45,028 nucleotides of DNA from Thermoleophilia bacterium (GCA_025455865.1 JALOLS010000037.1:5941-50968); one strand, 5' to 3'; shown: positions 28,671-35,894, numbered from the stretch's first letter. Made by a program: numbers and translations. Notes: generated by a model not told the origin, from the sequence alone.

Positions 28671-29491
28671 GGGCCGACCTCCACAGTCACACCGACCGCT
28701 CGGACGGGGCGCTCCCCCCGTCCGGGCTGGTCGAGCTGGCGGCGTCCTGCGGCGTCACGGTGCTCGCGGTGACCGACCACGACACCCTGGCCGGCAACCG
28801 GGAGGCCGGGGCCCGCGGCGCCGAGCTCGGGGTGCGGGTGATCCCCGGCATCGAGCTCTCGGTCAAGCGCCCCCGCGGGTCCATGCACCTGCTGGGCTAC
28901 TTCACCGAGCCCGAGCCCGAGCCGCTGGCGGGCCGCATCGCCGAGTTCCACAAGCGCCGCCGCACCCGCGCCCGCGACATGGTCGAGCGCCTGGCCGAGC
29001 TCGGGGCCACGGTGGACTGGGACGACGTGCTGGCCCGCGCGGGCGGGCCGGTGGGCCGGCCCCACGTGGCCGAGGCGCTCGTGGCCGCCGGCCACGTGGC
29101 CGACCGGCAGGAGGCCTTCGACCGGTACCTCGCCGACGGGCGCCCGGCCTACGTCGGCGCCGAGGGCCTCACGCCCGAGGAGGCCGTCGAGCTCGTGCGG
29201 GCCTCGGGGGGCGCGCCGGTGCTCGCCCACCCGGCCAGCCTGGGCCTGGTCTGGCGGGAGCTCGACCCGTTCGTCGGCCGGCTGGCCCGGGCCGGCCTGG
29301 CCGGGATCGAGGTCCACCGGCCCGAGCACTCCGGCGAGCAGCGCGCCCGCTACGGGGAGCTCGCCCGGCGCTGGCGGCTGGTGCCCTCCGGGGGGTCGGA
29401 CTTCCACCGGCCGGAGAGCCCGCTCAGGCCCGGCGACACCGGCGAGCCGCCCCTGCCGCCCGACACGGTGGACCGGCTGCTGGAGCGGTGA
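28667..29491 (+). CDS. PHP-domain phosphoesterase (COG0613 type), start codon non-canonical
   Basis: About 274 residues if begun at 28667. Metal-binding motifs: ADLHSHTDRSDG, VTDHDTLAGN, PGIELSV, the HLLGYF segment, PVLAHPAS and SGGSDFHRPE, complete for a trinuclear PHP site. The first motif starts 6 bp after 28667, yet no ATG, GTG, TTG or CTG exists in frame between the upstream stop (28547-28549) and the motif. The only fitting position is GTA at 28667, which overlaps the cysC stop as GTAA, where GTGA would be a classic coupled start. A GTG at 28760 would remove the first motif. Some COG0613 enzymes hydrolyse 3',5'-nucleoside bisphosphates, so a PAP phosphatase role beside cysH/cysC is plausible. 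Confidence 0.75.
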   Translation, partial: VRADLHSHTDRSDGALPPSGLVELAASCGVTVLAVTDHDTLAGNREAGARGAELGVRVIPGIELSVKRPRGSMHLLGYFTEPEPEPLAGRIAEFHKRRRTRARDMVERLAELGATVDWDDVLARAGGPVGRPHVAEALVAAGHVADRQEAFDRYLADGRPAYVGAEGLTPEEAVELVRASGGAPVLAHPASLGLVWRELDPFVGRLARAGLAGIEVHRPEHSGEQRARYGELARRWRLVPSGGSDFHRPESPLRPGDTGEPPLPPDTVDRLLER

Positions 29492-29496
29492 TGGGC

Positions 29497-29502
29497 TACC
29501 GT
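29497..29502 (+). promoter_or_regulatory. -10 box (TACCGT) of a probable leaderless promoter for pepF
   Basis: TACCGT, 8 bases, then ATG 29511. It begins 5 bp after the stop of the PHP gene, so pepF can be transcribed on its own. Confidence 0.45.
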
Positions 29503-29510
29503 GGCCGGTC

Positions 29511-31304
29511 ATGACGACCGCCACCGAACCCGCTCCCCGCGCCGAGGGCGTGCGCTGGGACCTCTCCCCCCTGGTGGCCTCCGCCGCGGAGGCCCGCACC
29601 CGCCTGGACGCCGCCCTCGAGCGCTGCCGGGCATTCGAGTCCCGCCACCGCGGGGCCTTCGACGGCATGGACGGGCCGGGCCTGGCCGAGGCCCTGGCCG
29701 AGCTCGCCGCCCTGGAGAACGAGCTCTCGCGCATCCACTCCTACGCGGCGCTGCGGGAGTCGACCGACGTCGAGGACACCGAGAACCGCGACCTGATGTC
29801 GGTGGTCGAGCGCGGCATGGTCGAGGCCGGGAACGCCCTGCGCTTCTTCGAGCTGGACTGGATCGCCCTCCCGGAGGCGCGCGCGGCCGAGCTCGCCGCC
29901 GCCCCCGAGGTGGCGGCCGACCGCCACTACCTGCTGGCGGCCCGCCGCTTCGCCCCGCACACGCTCGCCGAGCCCGAGGAGCGCATGCTCGCCGAGCGCG
30001 GCCCGGTGGTGCGGGCCTGGCAGAGCCTCTTCGGCCAGGTCACCTCCACCCTGGAGGCGCCGTTCGACGCCGGTGAGGGCGAGGAGCCCCACACCATCGA
30101 CCGGCTGCTGGCCCACGTGCGCAACCCCGATCGCGACGTGCGCCTGCGCGCGCTGGACACCCTCTACGGCGCCCTCGACCCGCACGCCGGGGTGCTCGCC
30201 CACTGCTACGACACGCTGGTCGCCGACCGCCTGGCCATGGACGGCCTGCGCAGCTACCCGGGCCCCATGGAGCTCACCCACCTGCGCAACGAGGTCCCCG
30301 GTGAGGCGGTCGAGCGCATGATGGACGCGGTGGAGGGCCACTACGGCCTGGCCCAGCGCTGGTTCGGGGTCAAGGCGCGCATCCTCGGGCTGGAGCGGCT
30401 GCATCTGGCCGACCAGTACGCCCCGGTCGGCGCCGAGGCGCGCACGGTGCGCTTCGGCGAGGCGCGGGCGATCATCGACGCCTCGTTCCGGTCCTTCTCG
30501 CCCCGGGTCGCCGACCTGTGCGACGGGTTCTTCAGCGGCCGGCGGATCGACGCCGAGCCCCGGTCGGGCAAGCGCGGCGGCGCGTTCTGCTCCTCGGTGG
30601 CCCAGGACGCCCAGCCGTATGTGCTGATGAACTTCACCGACCGCATGGACGACGTCATGACCCTGGCCCACGAGCTCGGCCACGGCATGCACTTCGCGCT
30701 CTCGGCGGGCGCGCAGACGGCGCTCTCGTTCCACACCGGGCTCGCCCTGGCCGAGGTGCCCTCGACCTTCGCCGAGCTCATGGCCTTCGACCACCTCATG
30801 GCCACCGAGGAGGACCCCTCCACCATCACCGCGCTGGTCTGCGAGCGGGTCGAGGGATCCTTCGCGACGGTCTTCCGCCAGACCGTGCTCGCCCGCTACG
30901 AGCAGCGCGCCTACCGGATGCGCTCCGAGGGCACCGCGCTCACCCGTGACCGCCTGGGCGAGGCATGGCTCGAGGCCAACGCGCGCTACTACGGCGACAG
31001 CCTGGAGATCCCGGACGGGTACCGGCTCGGCTGGAGCTACATCCCCCACTTCATCTCGACCCGCTTCTACACCTACGCGTACGTGTTCGCGCACCTGACC
31101 ACGCTCGCGCTCTACGCCCGGTTCCGGGAGGAGGGCGAGGACTTCGTGCCGCGCTACCTCGAGTTCCTGGCCGCGGGGGGCTCGGCCGCGCCGGCGGACC
31201 TCCTGCGCCCGCTCGGGGTGGACCTGGACGACCCGGCGGTGTGGGAGCCCGGATTCCGTGAGATGGAGCGCATGGTCGCCCGGGCGGAGGAGCTCACCGC
31301 CTGA
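29511..31304 (+). CDS. pepF: Oligoendopeptidase F (M3 metallopeptidase)
   Basis: 597 residues, full length for M3B. A cytosolic zinc enzyme that degrades peptides of roughly 7-17 residues. Zinc motif HELGH at 387-391 within MDDVMTLAHELGHGMH, third ligand Glu in LALAEVPSTFAELMAFDHL, and the C-terminal substrate-binding segment SYIPHFISTRFYTYAYVFAHL with the Tyr/His residues of the family. The N-terminal half is the helical cap. ATG supported by the upstream leaderless box. Complete. Confidence 0.97.
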   Translation: MTTATEPAPRAEGVRWDLSPLVASAAEARTRLDAALERCRAFESRHRGAFDGMDGPGLAEALAELAALENELSRIHSYAALRESTDVEDTENRDLMSVVERGMVEAGNALRFFELDWIALPEARAAELAAAPEVAADRHYLLAARRFAPHTLAEPEERMLAERGPVVRAWQSLFGQVTSTLEAPFDAGEGEEPHTIDRLLAHVRNPDRDVRLRALDTLYGALDPHAGVLAHCYDTLVADRLAMDGLRSYPGPMELTHLRNEVPGEAVERMMDAVEGHYGLAQRWFGVKARILGLERLHLADQYAPVGAEARTVRFGEARAIIDASFRSFSPRVADLCDGFFSGRRIDAEPRSGKRGGAFCSSVAQDAQPYVLMNFTDRMDDVMTLAHELGHGMHFALSAGAQTALSFHTGLALAEVPSTFAELMAFDHLMATEEDPSTITALVCERVEGSFATVFRQTVLARYEQRAYRMRSEGTALTRDRLGEAWLEANARYYGDSLEIPDGYRLGWSYIPHFISTRFYTYAYVFAHLTTLALYARFREEGEDFVPRYLEFLAAGGSAAPADLLRPLGVDLDDPAVWEPGFREMERMVARAEELTA

Positions 31305-31317
31305 CGGCGGAGAACGA

Positions 31318-31345
31318 CGAGGGGCCGCCCGTGGGCGGCCCCTCG
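31318..31345. terminator. Strong hairpin between convergent pepF and the zinc-knuckle gene
   Basis: 13-bp perfect inverted repeat (31318-31330 with 31333-31345), 14 bp after the pepF stop. It lies 27 bp after the stop of the opposite gene, so both transcripts can use it. Confidence 0.7.
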
Positions 31346-31371
31346 CAGGTCCCGTGCCCCGCAGGCGGGCG

Positions 31372-31734
31372 CTACTTCTTCTTGCTGGCCTTCTTCGACG
31401 CCTTGAGGGGGTTCAGCGCCTTCACGACCTGCTCCGGCAGCTCGGTGGAGTGGTAGACCGGCCGGCCGCACTCGGGGCCGTGGCGCAGCGGCCGCGCGTG
31501 GCAGGTGGTGGGCGGCTCGCTCCAGAGCACCGTGGTGCGGTGCCCGCGCTCACACAGGTACAGGCGGGCCTGCTTCGGGCCGGCCTCGGCGGCCGGGGCG
31601 GGGGCCTCATCCTCGGCCTCGGGGGCCTCCGGCTCGGCGACGGCGGTCGCGGTGGCGACGGCGCCCTCGGCCTCGGCGGCCTCGTCCTCCACGGCCTCGG
31701 GGGCCTCGGTGGCCTCCGTCGTCTCGTCGCTCAT
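31372..31734 (-). CDS. Acidic zinc-knuckle protein with lysine tail
   Basis: 120 residues from ATG 31734, with GGAGAGGA upstream. Residues 1-55 are almost entirely Ala, Glu, Thr and Pro, strongly acidic and probably disordered. Residues 60-100 hold CERGHRTTVLW, then TTCHARPLRHGPECGRPVYH: up to four Cys and several His suited to one zinc. The CxxGH segment recalls the first knuckle of RbpA, the actinobacterial RNA-polymerase-binding protein, but the second half differs. The tail is KASKKASKKK. Acidic head plus basic tail suggests a partner in a nucleic-acid complex. Function unknown. Confidence 0.65.
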   Translation of the reverse strand: MSDETTEATEAPEAVEDEAAEAEGAVATATAVAEPEAPEAEDEAPAPAAEAGPKQARLYLCERGHRTTVLWSEPPTTCHARPLRHGPECGRPVYHSTELPEQVVKALNPLKASKKASKKK

Positions 31735-31848
31735 GCGTCGTTCCTCTCCGTCTGACACTGCTCCGGCGCGGGAGGATAGCGCCGCCGGGCGGGCGGGGCG
31801 AGCCGCAGGGCGCGGTCGGGCCGGTCCGGCAGGCCGGGTCCCGCCGAT

Positions 31849-31854
31849 TACCCT
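31849..31854 (+). promoter_or_regulatory. -10 box (TACCCT) of a probable leaderless promoter
   Basis: TACCCT, 7 bases, then the GTG at 31862 of the methyltransferase. This decides the start, because the frame is open for more than 300 bp upstream. Confidence 0.5.
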
Positions 31855-31861
31855 CCTCGGC

Positions 31862-32545
31862 GTGCCGGAGGGGTTCGACGTGGTGGAGGACGAGGTCCGC
31901 GCGGGCGGGGTGACGCTCACGGTCGCCCACCCCCGCTCGGCCGAGGACCTCATCGACGAGGCCGACTACGCCCGGGACGAGCGCCTGCCCTACTGGGCGG
32001 ACCTCTGGCCGAGCGGGCGGGCGCTGGCCGACGAGGTGGCCCGACGGCCCCTGAGGGGCCTGCGGGTGGTCGAGCTCGGCTGCGGGGTGGGCCTGGCGTC
32101 GCTGGTCGCCGCCGCCCACGGCGCCCACGTGCTGGCCACCGACTGGTACGAGGACGCCCTGGCGTTCGTGCGCCTGAACGCGGACCGCGCGCGGCCGGCC
32201 GGCCGGGTCGAGACGATGGTCGTGGACTGGTTCGCGCCCCCGCCGGCGCTGCTCGAGCGCGCGCCCTTCGACCTGGTCATGGCCGCCGACGTGCTGTACG
32301 AGGAGCGCAACGGCCCGGCCCTGCTGGACCTCCTCCCGCGCCTGTGCGACGAGCGCACCGAGGTGGTGATCGCCGACCCCCGCCGCCCCCATGCCGCCGC
32401 GCTGATCGCGCCGGCGACCGCGGCGGGCTGGGGCCACACCCGCGACGAGGTCCCGGTGGCCGGCCGCGCCGACGAGTCCGGGTGGGTGATCCACCTGCAC
32501 CGCCTGCGACCGCCCCGAAAAGCACGAACGGCCCCGGGAGGCTAG
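31862..32545 (+). CDS. Class I SAM-dependent methyltransferase (METTL21/Methyltransf_16-like)
   Basis: 227 residues. LPYWADLWPSGRALADEV followed by the SAM-binding loop VVELGCGVGLASLVAA, then TDWYEDALAFVRLNADR (motif II), VVDWFAPP, and the post-motif DLVMAADVLYEERNG. The W-PSG segment before the SAM loop and the AADVLYE segment are typical of the protein-lysine methyltransferase-like family that includes METTL20/21 and bacterial homologues. The target is unknown. GTG 31862 is chosen by the TACCCT box 7 bp before it. Confidence 0.85.
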   Translation: MPEGFDVVEDEVRAGGVTLTVAHPRSAEDLIDEADYARDERLPYWADLWPSGRALADEVARRPLRGLRVVELGCGVGLASLVAAAHGAHVLATDWYEDALAFVRLNADRARPAGRVETMVVDWFAPPPALLERAPFDLVMAADVLYEERNGPALLDLLPRLCDERTEVVIADPRRPHAAALIAPATAAGWGHTRDEVPVAGRADESGWVIHLHRLRPPRKARTAPGG

Positions 32546-32548
32546 AAT
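32543..32548 (+). promoter_or_regulatory. -10 box (TAGAAT) of tRNA-Asn
   Basis: TAGAAT lies 12 bp before the tRNA 5' end, overlapping the last codon of the methyltransferase gene. The -35 region is not clear. Confidence 0.5.
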
Positions 32549-32560
32549 CCGGAGCCGCGG

Positions 32561-32632
32561 TCCTCGGTAGCTCAATGGTAGAGCATCCGGCTGTTAACCG
32601 GAGGGTTGTAGGTTCGAGTCCTACCCGAGGAG
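32561..32632 (+). tRNA. tRNA-Asn (anticodon GTT)
   Basis: A 72-base cloverleaf folds by hand: 7-bp acceptor stem (TCCTCGG with CCGAGGA), D stem GCTC/GAGC, 5-bp anticodon stem TCCGG/CCGGA around loop CTGTTAA with GTT at 32593-32595, 5-bp T stem GTAGG/CCTAC around TTCGAGT, discriminator G. The 3' CCA is not encoded. Confidence 0.97.
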
Positions 32633-32638
32633 CTGAAC

Positions 32639-32663
32639 GAAAGCCCCGCTCAGCGGGGCTTTC
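32639..32663 (+). terminator. Intrinsic terminator of tRNA-Asn
   Basis: 11-bp perfect stem (32639-32649 with 32653-32663) with a 3-base loop, A-rich on the left and T-rich at its right end, 6 bp after the tRNA. Confidence 0.85.
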
Positions 32664-33105
32664 CTGCTCCCGGAGGCGACCCGCCGGGCCGGTGCCGTCG
32701 ATGCGGATGTGCGCAGGGCGGTGGCGGCGGGCGAGCGGGCCGTCGCCATCACCGGGTCCGGGGTGGACGATCTGGTCCGCGGCGCCCGCGCCTCGCTCGC
32801 ACGGGCCCTCGTCTTCGCCGGCGACCTCCCGCGGGCCCGCGAGCTGGCGATGCGCGCCATCGGGCACCCCGGTTGGCCCGAGCGCCGGCCCGGGTGTCTC
32901 ACCGCCCACTCGGTCCTGGCGCTGGTCGCCGTCGAGGAGCGCCATCCGGTCGTGGCCTCTGTCCATGCCGAGGAGGCGAACGCGATCGCCGCGGCGATCG
33001 GAGGCCGCCGGAGCCGGCTCGGGGAGGCGGCGTCGCTCGCGGCGGGGTGCGTGCTCGCGGCCGGGGGACGGCTTGCCGATGCCGAGCGCGAACTGTCACC
33101 GCGGA
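32664..33105 (+). pseudogene. Fragment of a LuxR-family regulator (TPR-like region)
   Basis: An open frame of about 147 residues without a proper start reads DDLVRGARASLARALVFAGD, LPRARELAMRAIGHP, HSVLALVAVEERHPVVASVHAEEANAI, RLGEAASLAAGCVLAAGGRLADAEREL. These are the helical repeats found in the middle of large ATP-dependent LuxR/MalT-type regulators. Neither the ATPase domain before it nor the DNA-binding domain after it is present, and the coding signal fades after about 33105. It starts directly at the end of the tRNA-Asn terminator, so it is a remnant left by a deletion or insertion event. Confidence 0.65.
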
Positions 33106-33204
33106 GCCCGGCTGGTCGGGGGCCCAGGCCGCATCGCCGCCCGCACCGGGTCGCGGGCCTCGGGGTCCCGCCGCACGGCCGCCTCCCGCCGGTCCCGCGA
33201 CGCC

Positions 33205-33236
33205 GTGTAACGCCGCCACCGGCCGGCGGGACCGCC
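33205..33236 (+). promoter_or_regulatory. Bipartite promoter-like element, copy 1 (antiporter)
   Basis: GTGTAACGCC (33205-33214), 13 bp, GGGACCGCC (33228-33236). The same two blocks with the same spacing precede the Rieske operon on the other strand (40573-40604). TGTAAC to GGGACC is 16 bp apart, like -35/-10 of ECF sigma promoters. GGGACC ends 7 bp before the ATG at 33241, the spacing of a leaderless -10. Confidence 0.55.
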
Positions 33237-33240
33237 GGGC

Positions 33241-34461
33241 ATGGACCTCGACTTCTCAAGCCTCGCCCTGGTCACGGCGGCGGGCTTCCTCGCGCCCTTC
33301 TGCCTCGGGTTCGTCCCCGCGCTGCGGGTGCCGGCCATCGTGCTGGAGATCCTGCTCGGCATCCTGATCGGGCCGGACGTGCTCGGGTGGGCCGAGGTCG
33401 ATGCGGCGGTCGAGGTGATGAGCCTCGTCGGCCTGAGCTTCCTGCTGTTCCTGGCCGGCCTGGAGGTCGATGCACGGCAGCTCCGCGGCGCCCCGGCCCG
33501 GCGGGCCGGGGCGGCCTTCGCCGTCTCGATCGGCCTGGCGCTGCTGAGCGGCCTCGCCCTGGCCGGCGCCGGGCTGACGGGGGCGCCGCTGCTCGTGGCG
33601 GTCATCCTGATGGCCACCGGGCTGGGGGTCGTGGTGCCCGTGCTCAAGGACGCCGGGGCGGGCGGCGGGGCGTTCGGGCGCCTGGTCCTCGCCGGTGGGG
33701 CCCTCGCCGAGCTCATCCCGATCCTGCTCCTGACCCTCCTGTTCTCGGGCGAGTCGGCGTCGGCCGGCGGGACCGCGCTGCTCCTGGCCGGCCTCGTCGC
33801 CGTCGTCGCGGCCGCCGGCCTCGCCGTGGCGGGCGCCGGGCGCCTGCCCCGGGTCGGGGCGGTGCTGGAGCGCCTGCAGGACACCACCGCGCAGATCCGG
33901 GTGCGGGGCGCCCTGGTCCTCATCGTCGGCTTCGTCGCCCTCGCCGGCGGCCTCGGGCTGGAGGCCATCCTGGGGGCGTTCCTCGCCGGCGCGCTGCTCA
34001 GCCTGGTCGACCACGACCGGCGCATGACCCATCCGCGGCTGCGGGAGAAGCTCGAGGCGGCCGGCTACGGGGTCGTCATCCCGGTCTTCTTCGTGGCCAG
34101 CGGGATGCGCTTCGACCTGGACGCCCTGCTGGCGTCCCCGTCGGCGCTCGCCATGGTCCCGGTGTTCGCGGGCGCCATGCTCCTGGTGCACGGCCTGCCC
34201 GCCCTGCTCTACCGCCCCCTGGTGGGCGCCCGGCGCGCGGCCGCCGCGGGGCTCCTGCAGGCCACGACCTCGGTCGGGTTCGTGGTCGCCGCGACCGAGA
34301 TCGGGATGCAGACCGGCATGGTCGGGCCCGGCACGGGCGCGGCGCTCGTCTCCGCCGCGCTGGTGTCGGTGCTCATCTTCCCCGCCGCCGCGCTGGCCCT
34401 GCTGGGCCCCGCCGCGGCGACGCCGGCCGCCCGGCCCGCCCGATCGGCGCGGCCGGCGTAA
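33241..34461 (+). CDS. CPA2-type cation:proton antiporter
   Basis: 406 residues, about twelve membrane helices, of the Na+/H+ or K+/H+ exchanger family (KefB/NapA-like). Segments VPAIVLEILLGILIGPDVLGW, LSFLLFLAGLEVD (the substrate-binding acidic pair region), LVLAGGALAELIPILLL, and GLGLEAILGAFLAGALLS are characteristic. There is no C-terminal TrkA-N/RCK domain, so gating by NAD or glutathione as in Kef is unlikely. The ATG has no good ribosome binding site but sits 7 bp after a GGGACC block, so it may be leaderless. Ion specificity is unknown. Confidence 0.88.
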   Translation: MDLDFSSLALVTAAGFLAPFCLGFVPALRVPAIVLEILLGILIGPDVLGWAEVDAAVEVMSLVGLSFLLFLAGLEVDARQLRGAPARRAGAAFAVSIGLALLSGLALAGAGLTGAPLLVAVILMATGLGVVVPVLKDAGAGGGAFGRLVLAGGALAELIPILLLTLLFSGESASAGGTALLLAGLVAVVAAAGLAVAGAGRLPRVGAVLERLQDTTAQIRVRGALVLIVGFVALAGGLGLEAILGAFLAGALLSLVDHDRRMTHPRLREKLEAAGYGVVIPVFFVASGMRFDLDALLASPSALAMVPVFAGAMLLVHGLPALLYRPLVGARRAAAAGLLQATTSVGFVVAATEIGMQTGMVGPGTGAALVSAALVSVLIFPAAALALLGPAAATPAARPARSARPA

Positions 34462-34483
34462 CGCCCGGGACCCCGCGGGGACG
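34457..34483 (+). promoter_or_regulatory. Possible degenerate copy of the bipartite element (CxxC-repeat gene)
   Basis: CGTAACGCC at 34457 and GGGACG at 34478-34483 are 15 bp apart measured from CGTAAC. This resembles the elements at 33205 and 40573, with one base less spacing and the TGT changed to CGT. It would give a leader of about 40 bases for the gene at 34533. Weaker evidence than the other two. Confidence 0.3.
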
Positions 34484-34532
34484 GAAGGGGTGAACGCGCG
34501 CGCACCGGCGCGCCGACCCCAAGGAGCAGACG

Positions 34533-34901
34533 ATGCCTTCGCTCACCCCCTCGCCGGCCGCCGAGGCGGCCCTCTCGGCGGCGCGCATCCGCGACATGGC
34601 CAGTGCGATGCTCGCCTACCAGTGCGACACCTGCCGCGGCGAGTTCGACGAGTCCACCGTCGAGGCCGTCCTCAAGCGCGCCGCGGCCAACACCCACGGC
34701 GAGGCCATCACCCCGGAGCTCGAGGCGGCGGTGCGGGCGGCCCGGCTGCGCGAGGAGGCGACCGCGCTGCTCGTCTACCACTGCACCACCTGCCGCGGCG
34801 AGTTCGACGAGGCGACCGTCGCGGCGGTGCTCAAGCGCGCCGCGGCCAACACCCACGGCGAGGCCATCACCCCGGAGCTCGAGGCCGCCCTCGCCGCCTG
34901 A
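34533..34901 (+). CDS. Protein of two 53-residue CxxC repeats, unknown function
   Basis: 122 residues, strong ribosome binding site (AAGGAG, 7 bp before ATG). Residues about 18-68 and 71-121 are tandem copies: ARIRDMASAMLAYQC... and ARLREEATALLVYHC..., each with C-x2-C-RGEFDE, a helix ending VLKRAAANTHGEAI and TPELEAA. Over their second halves the DNA of the copies is identical for more than 50 bp (159-bp offset), so the duplication is recent or kept alike. Each copy has two Cys and a conserved His; the two copies together could bind one or two metals, or act as redox thiols. It lies directly upstream of the ECF sigma gene. No family recognised. Confidence 0.8.
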   Translation: MPSLTPSPAAEAALSAARIRDMASAMLAYQCDTCRGEFDESTVEAVLKRAAANTHGEAITPELEAAVRAARLREEATALLVYHCTTCRGEFDEATVAAVLKRAAANTHGEAITPELEAALAA

Positions 34902-34961
34902 GCCGAGCCCGCCCCGGCCGGCCCCCGGGTACCGCCGGTCGACCCCGGGAGCGCCCGGCGT

Positions 34962-34967
34962 TAGGGT
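34962..34967 (+). promoter_or_regulatory. Possible -10 box (TAGGGT) for the ECF sigma gene
   Basis: TAGGGT lies 38 bp before the sigma ATG and would give a leader of about 30 bases with the AGGGGGAG ribosome binding site. This looks like a housekeeping-type box, not the bipartite element seen at its neighbours. Confidence 0.35.
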
Positions 34968-35005
34968 GCCCCCGGGCGACCGGCGACAGGGGGAGAGCCG
35001 GCGGC

Positions 35006-35644
35006 ATGGTGGGGGATCCCGGCGAGTCGAGGATCATCGAGGCGCTGCGGCAGGGCGACGAGCACGCGTTCGCCGCGATCGTCGACCGCCATCACGGGAC
35101 CATGCTCCGCCTGGCCCGGATCCACACCGGCTCCCAGGCCGTCGCGGAGGAGGTCGTCCAGGAGGCCTGGCTCGGGGTCATCCGCGGCATCGACCGGTTC
35201 GAGGGGCGCTCGTCGCTGCGCACCTGGATACTGCGGATCACGGTGAACACGGCCAAGACCCGCGCCGTGCGCGAACGGCGGACGATTCCGTTCTCGGCCT
35301 GGTGGGACCCGCACGACGATCGCGGGGAGCCGGCGGTGGACGCCGAGCGCTTCCTGCCCGCCGACCACGACCGGTGGCCGGGCCACTGGGCGGTCCCGCC
35401 CAGGGCCTGGGCCCAGCCGCCCGAGGGCGCCCTGATGGCGGCGGAGGTGCGCGACCTGATCGGACGCGCCATCGACGCGCTCCCGCCCGCCCAGCGCGAG
35501 GTCATCACCCTGCGCGACGTGGACGGCGTCCCGGCCGAGGATGTCTGCGCCGCCCTCGGCGTGAGCGAGGGCAACCAGCGGGTGCTGCTGCACCGCGCCC
35601 GCTCCCGGGTGCGGCGCGAGCTCGAGCGGTACCTGGACGGCTGA
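35006..35644 (+). CDS. ECF-type RNA polymerase sigma factor
   Basis: 212 residues. Sigma region 2 spans about 14-80 (DEHAFAAIVDRHHGTMLRLARIHTGSQAVAEEVVQEAWLGVIRGIDRFEGRSSLRTWILRI) and region 4 about 150-205 (IDALPPAQREVITLRDVDGVPAEDVCAALGVSEGNQRVLLHRARSRVR). The linker is long and Trp/Pro-rich. ATG 35006 has AGGGGGAG upstream. One base separates its stop from the next ATG, which encodes a zinc anti-sigma factor, so the pair is a classic signal-responsive unit. Confidence 0.95.
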   Translation: MVGDPGESRIIEALRQGDEHAFAAIVDRHHGTMLRLARIHTGSQAVAEEVVQEAWLGVIRGIDRFEGRSSLRTWILRITVNTAKTRAVRERRTIPFSAWWDPHDDRGEPAVDAERFLPADHDRWPGHWAVPPRAWAQPPEGALMAAEVRDLIGRAIDALPPAQREVITLRDVDGVPAEDVCAALGVSEGNQRVLLHRARSRVRRELERYLDG

Positions 35645-35645
35645 G

Positions 35646-35894
35646 ATGAGCCCGCCCGCCGACGACCTGCCCTGCATCGAGCTCGTCGAGATGGTGACCG
35701 ACTACCTCGAGGGCGCGCTGACCCCCGAGGCCCGCGGGCGCCTGGAGGCCCATCTGGAGATCTGCGGGGGCTGCGAGGCCTACGTGGAGCAGATCCGCGC
35801 GACGATCGCCGCCGCCGGCCGGACCGGCGAGGGATCCCCGCCGCCGGAGGTCCGAGCGTGGCTTCTGGAGCGGTTCCGGGAGGGCCGGGACTGA
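35646..35894 (+). CDS. Zinc-binding anti-sigma factor (zf-HC2/ZAS), soluble
   Basis: 82 residues. LEMVTDYLEGALTP-type helix (here VEMVTDYLEGALTPEARGRLEAHLEICGGCEAYVEQI) with the ZAS motif His-x3-Cys-x2-Cys at about 36-43. This domain clamps ECF sigma factors and in studied relatives lets go on thiol oxidation. There is no membrane segment, so it acts in the cytoplasm. Translationally linked to the sigma gene. Confidence 0.92.
   Translation: MSPPADDLPCIELVEMVTDYLEGALTPEARGRLEAHLEICGGCEAYVEQIRATIAAAGRTGEGSPPPEVRAWLLERFREGRD

Noticed and set aside
28760-29491. PHP gene starting at GTG 28760
   Set aside because: This start would delete the ADLHSHTDRSDG metal motif, which is clearly encoded upstream in the same frame.
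32709-34493. Single 594-codon gene covering the LuxR fragment and the antiporter region
   Set aside because: After about 33105 the frame becomes shadow sequence of the antiporter, which is plainly encoded in another frame.
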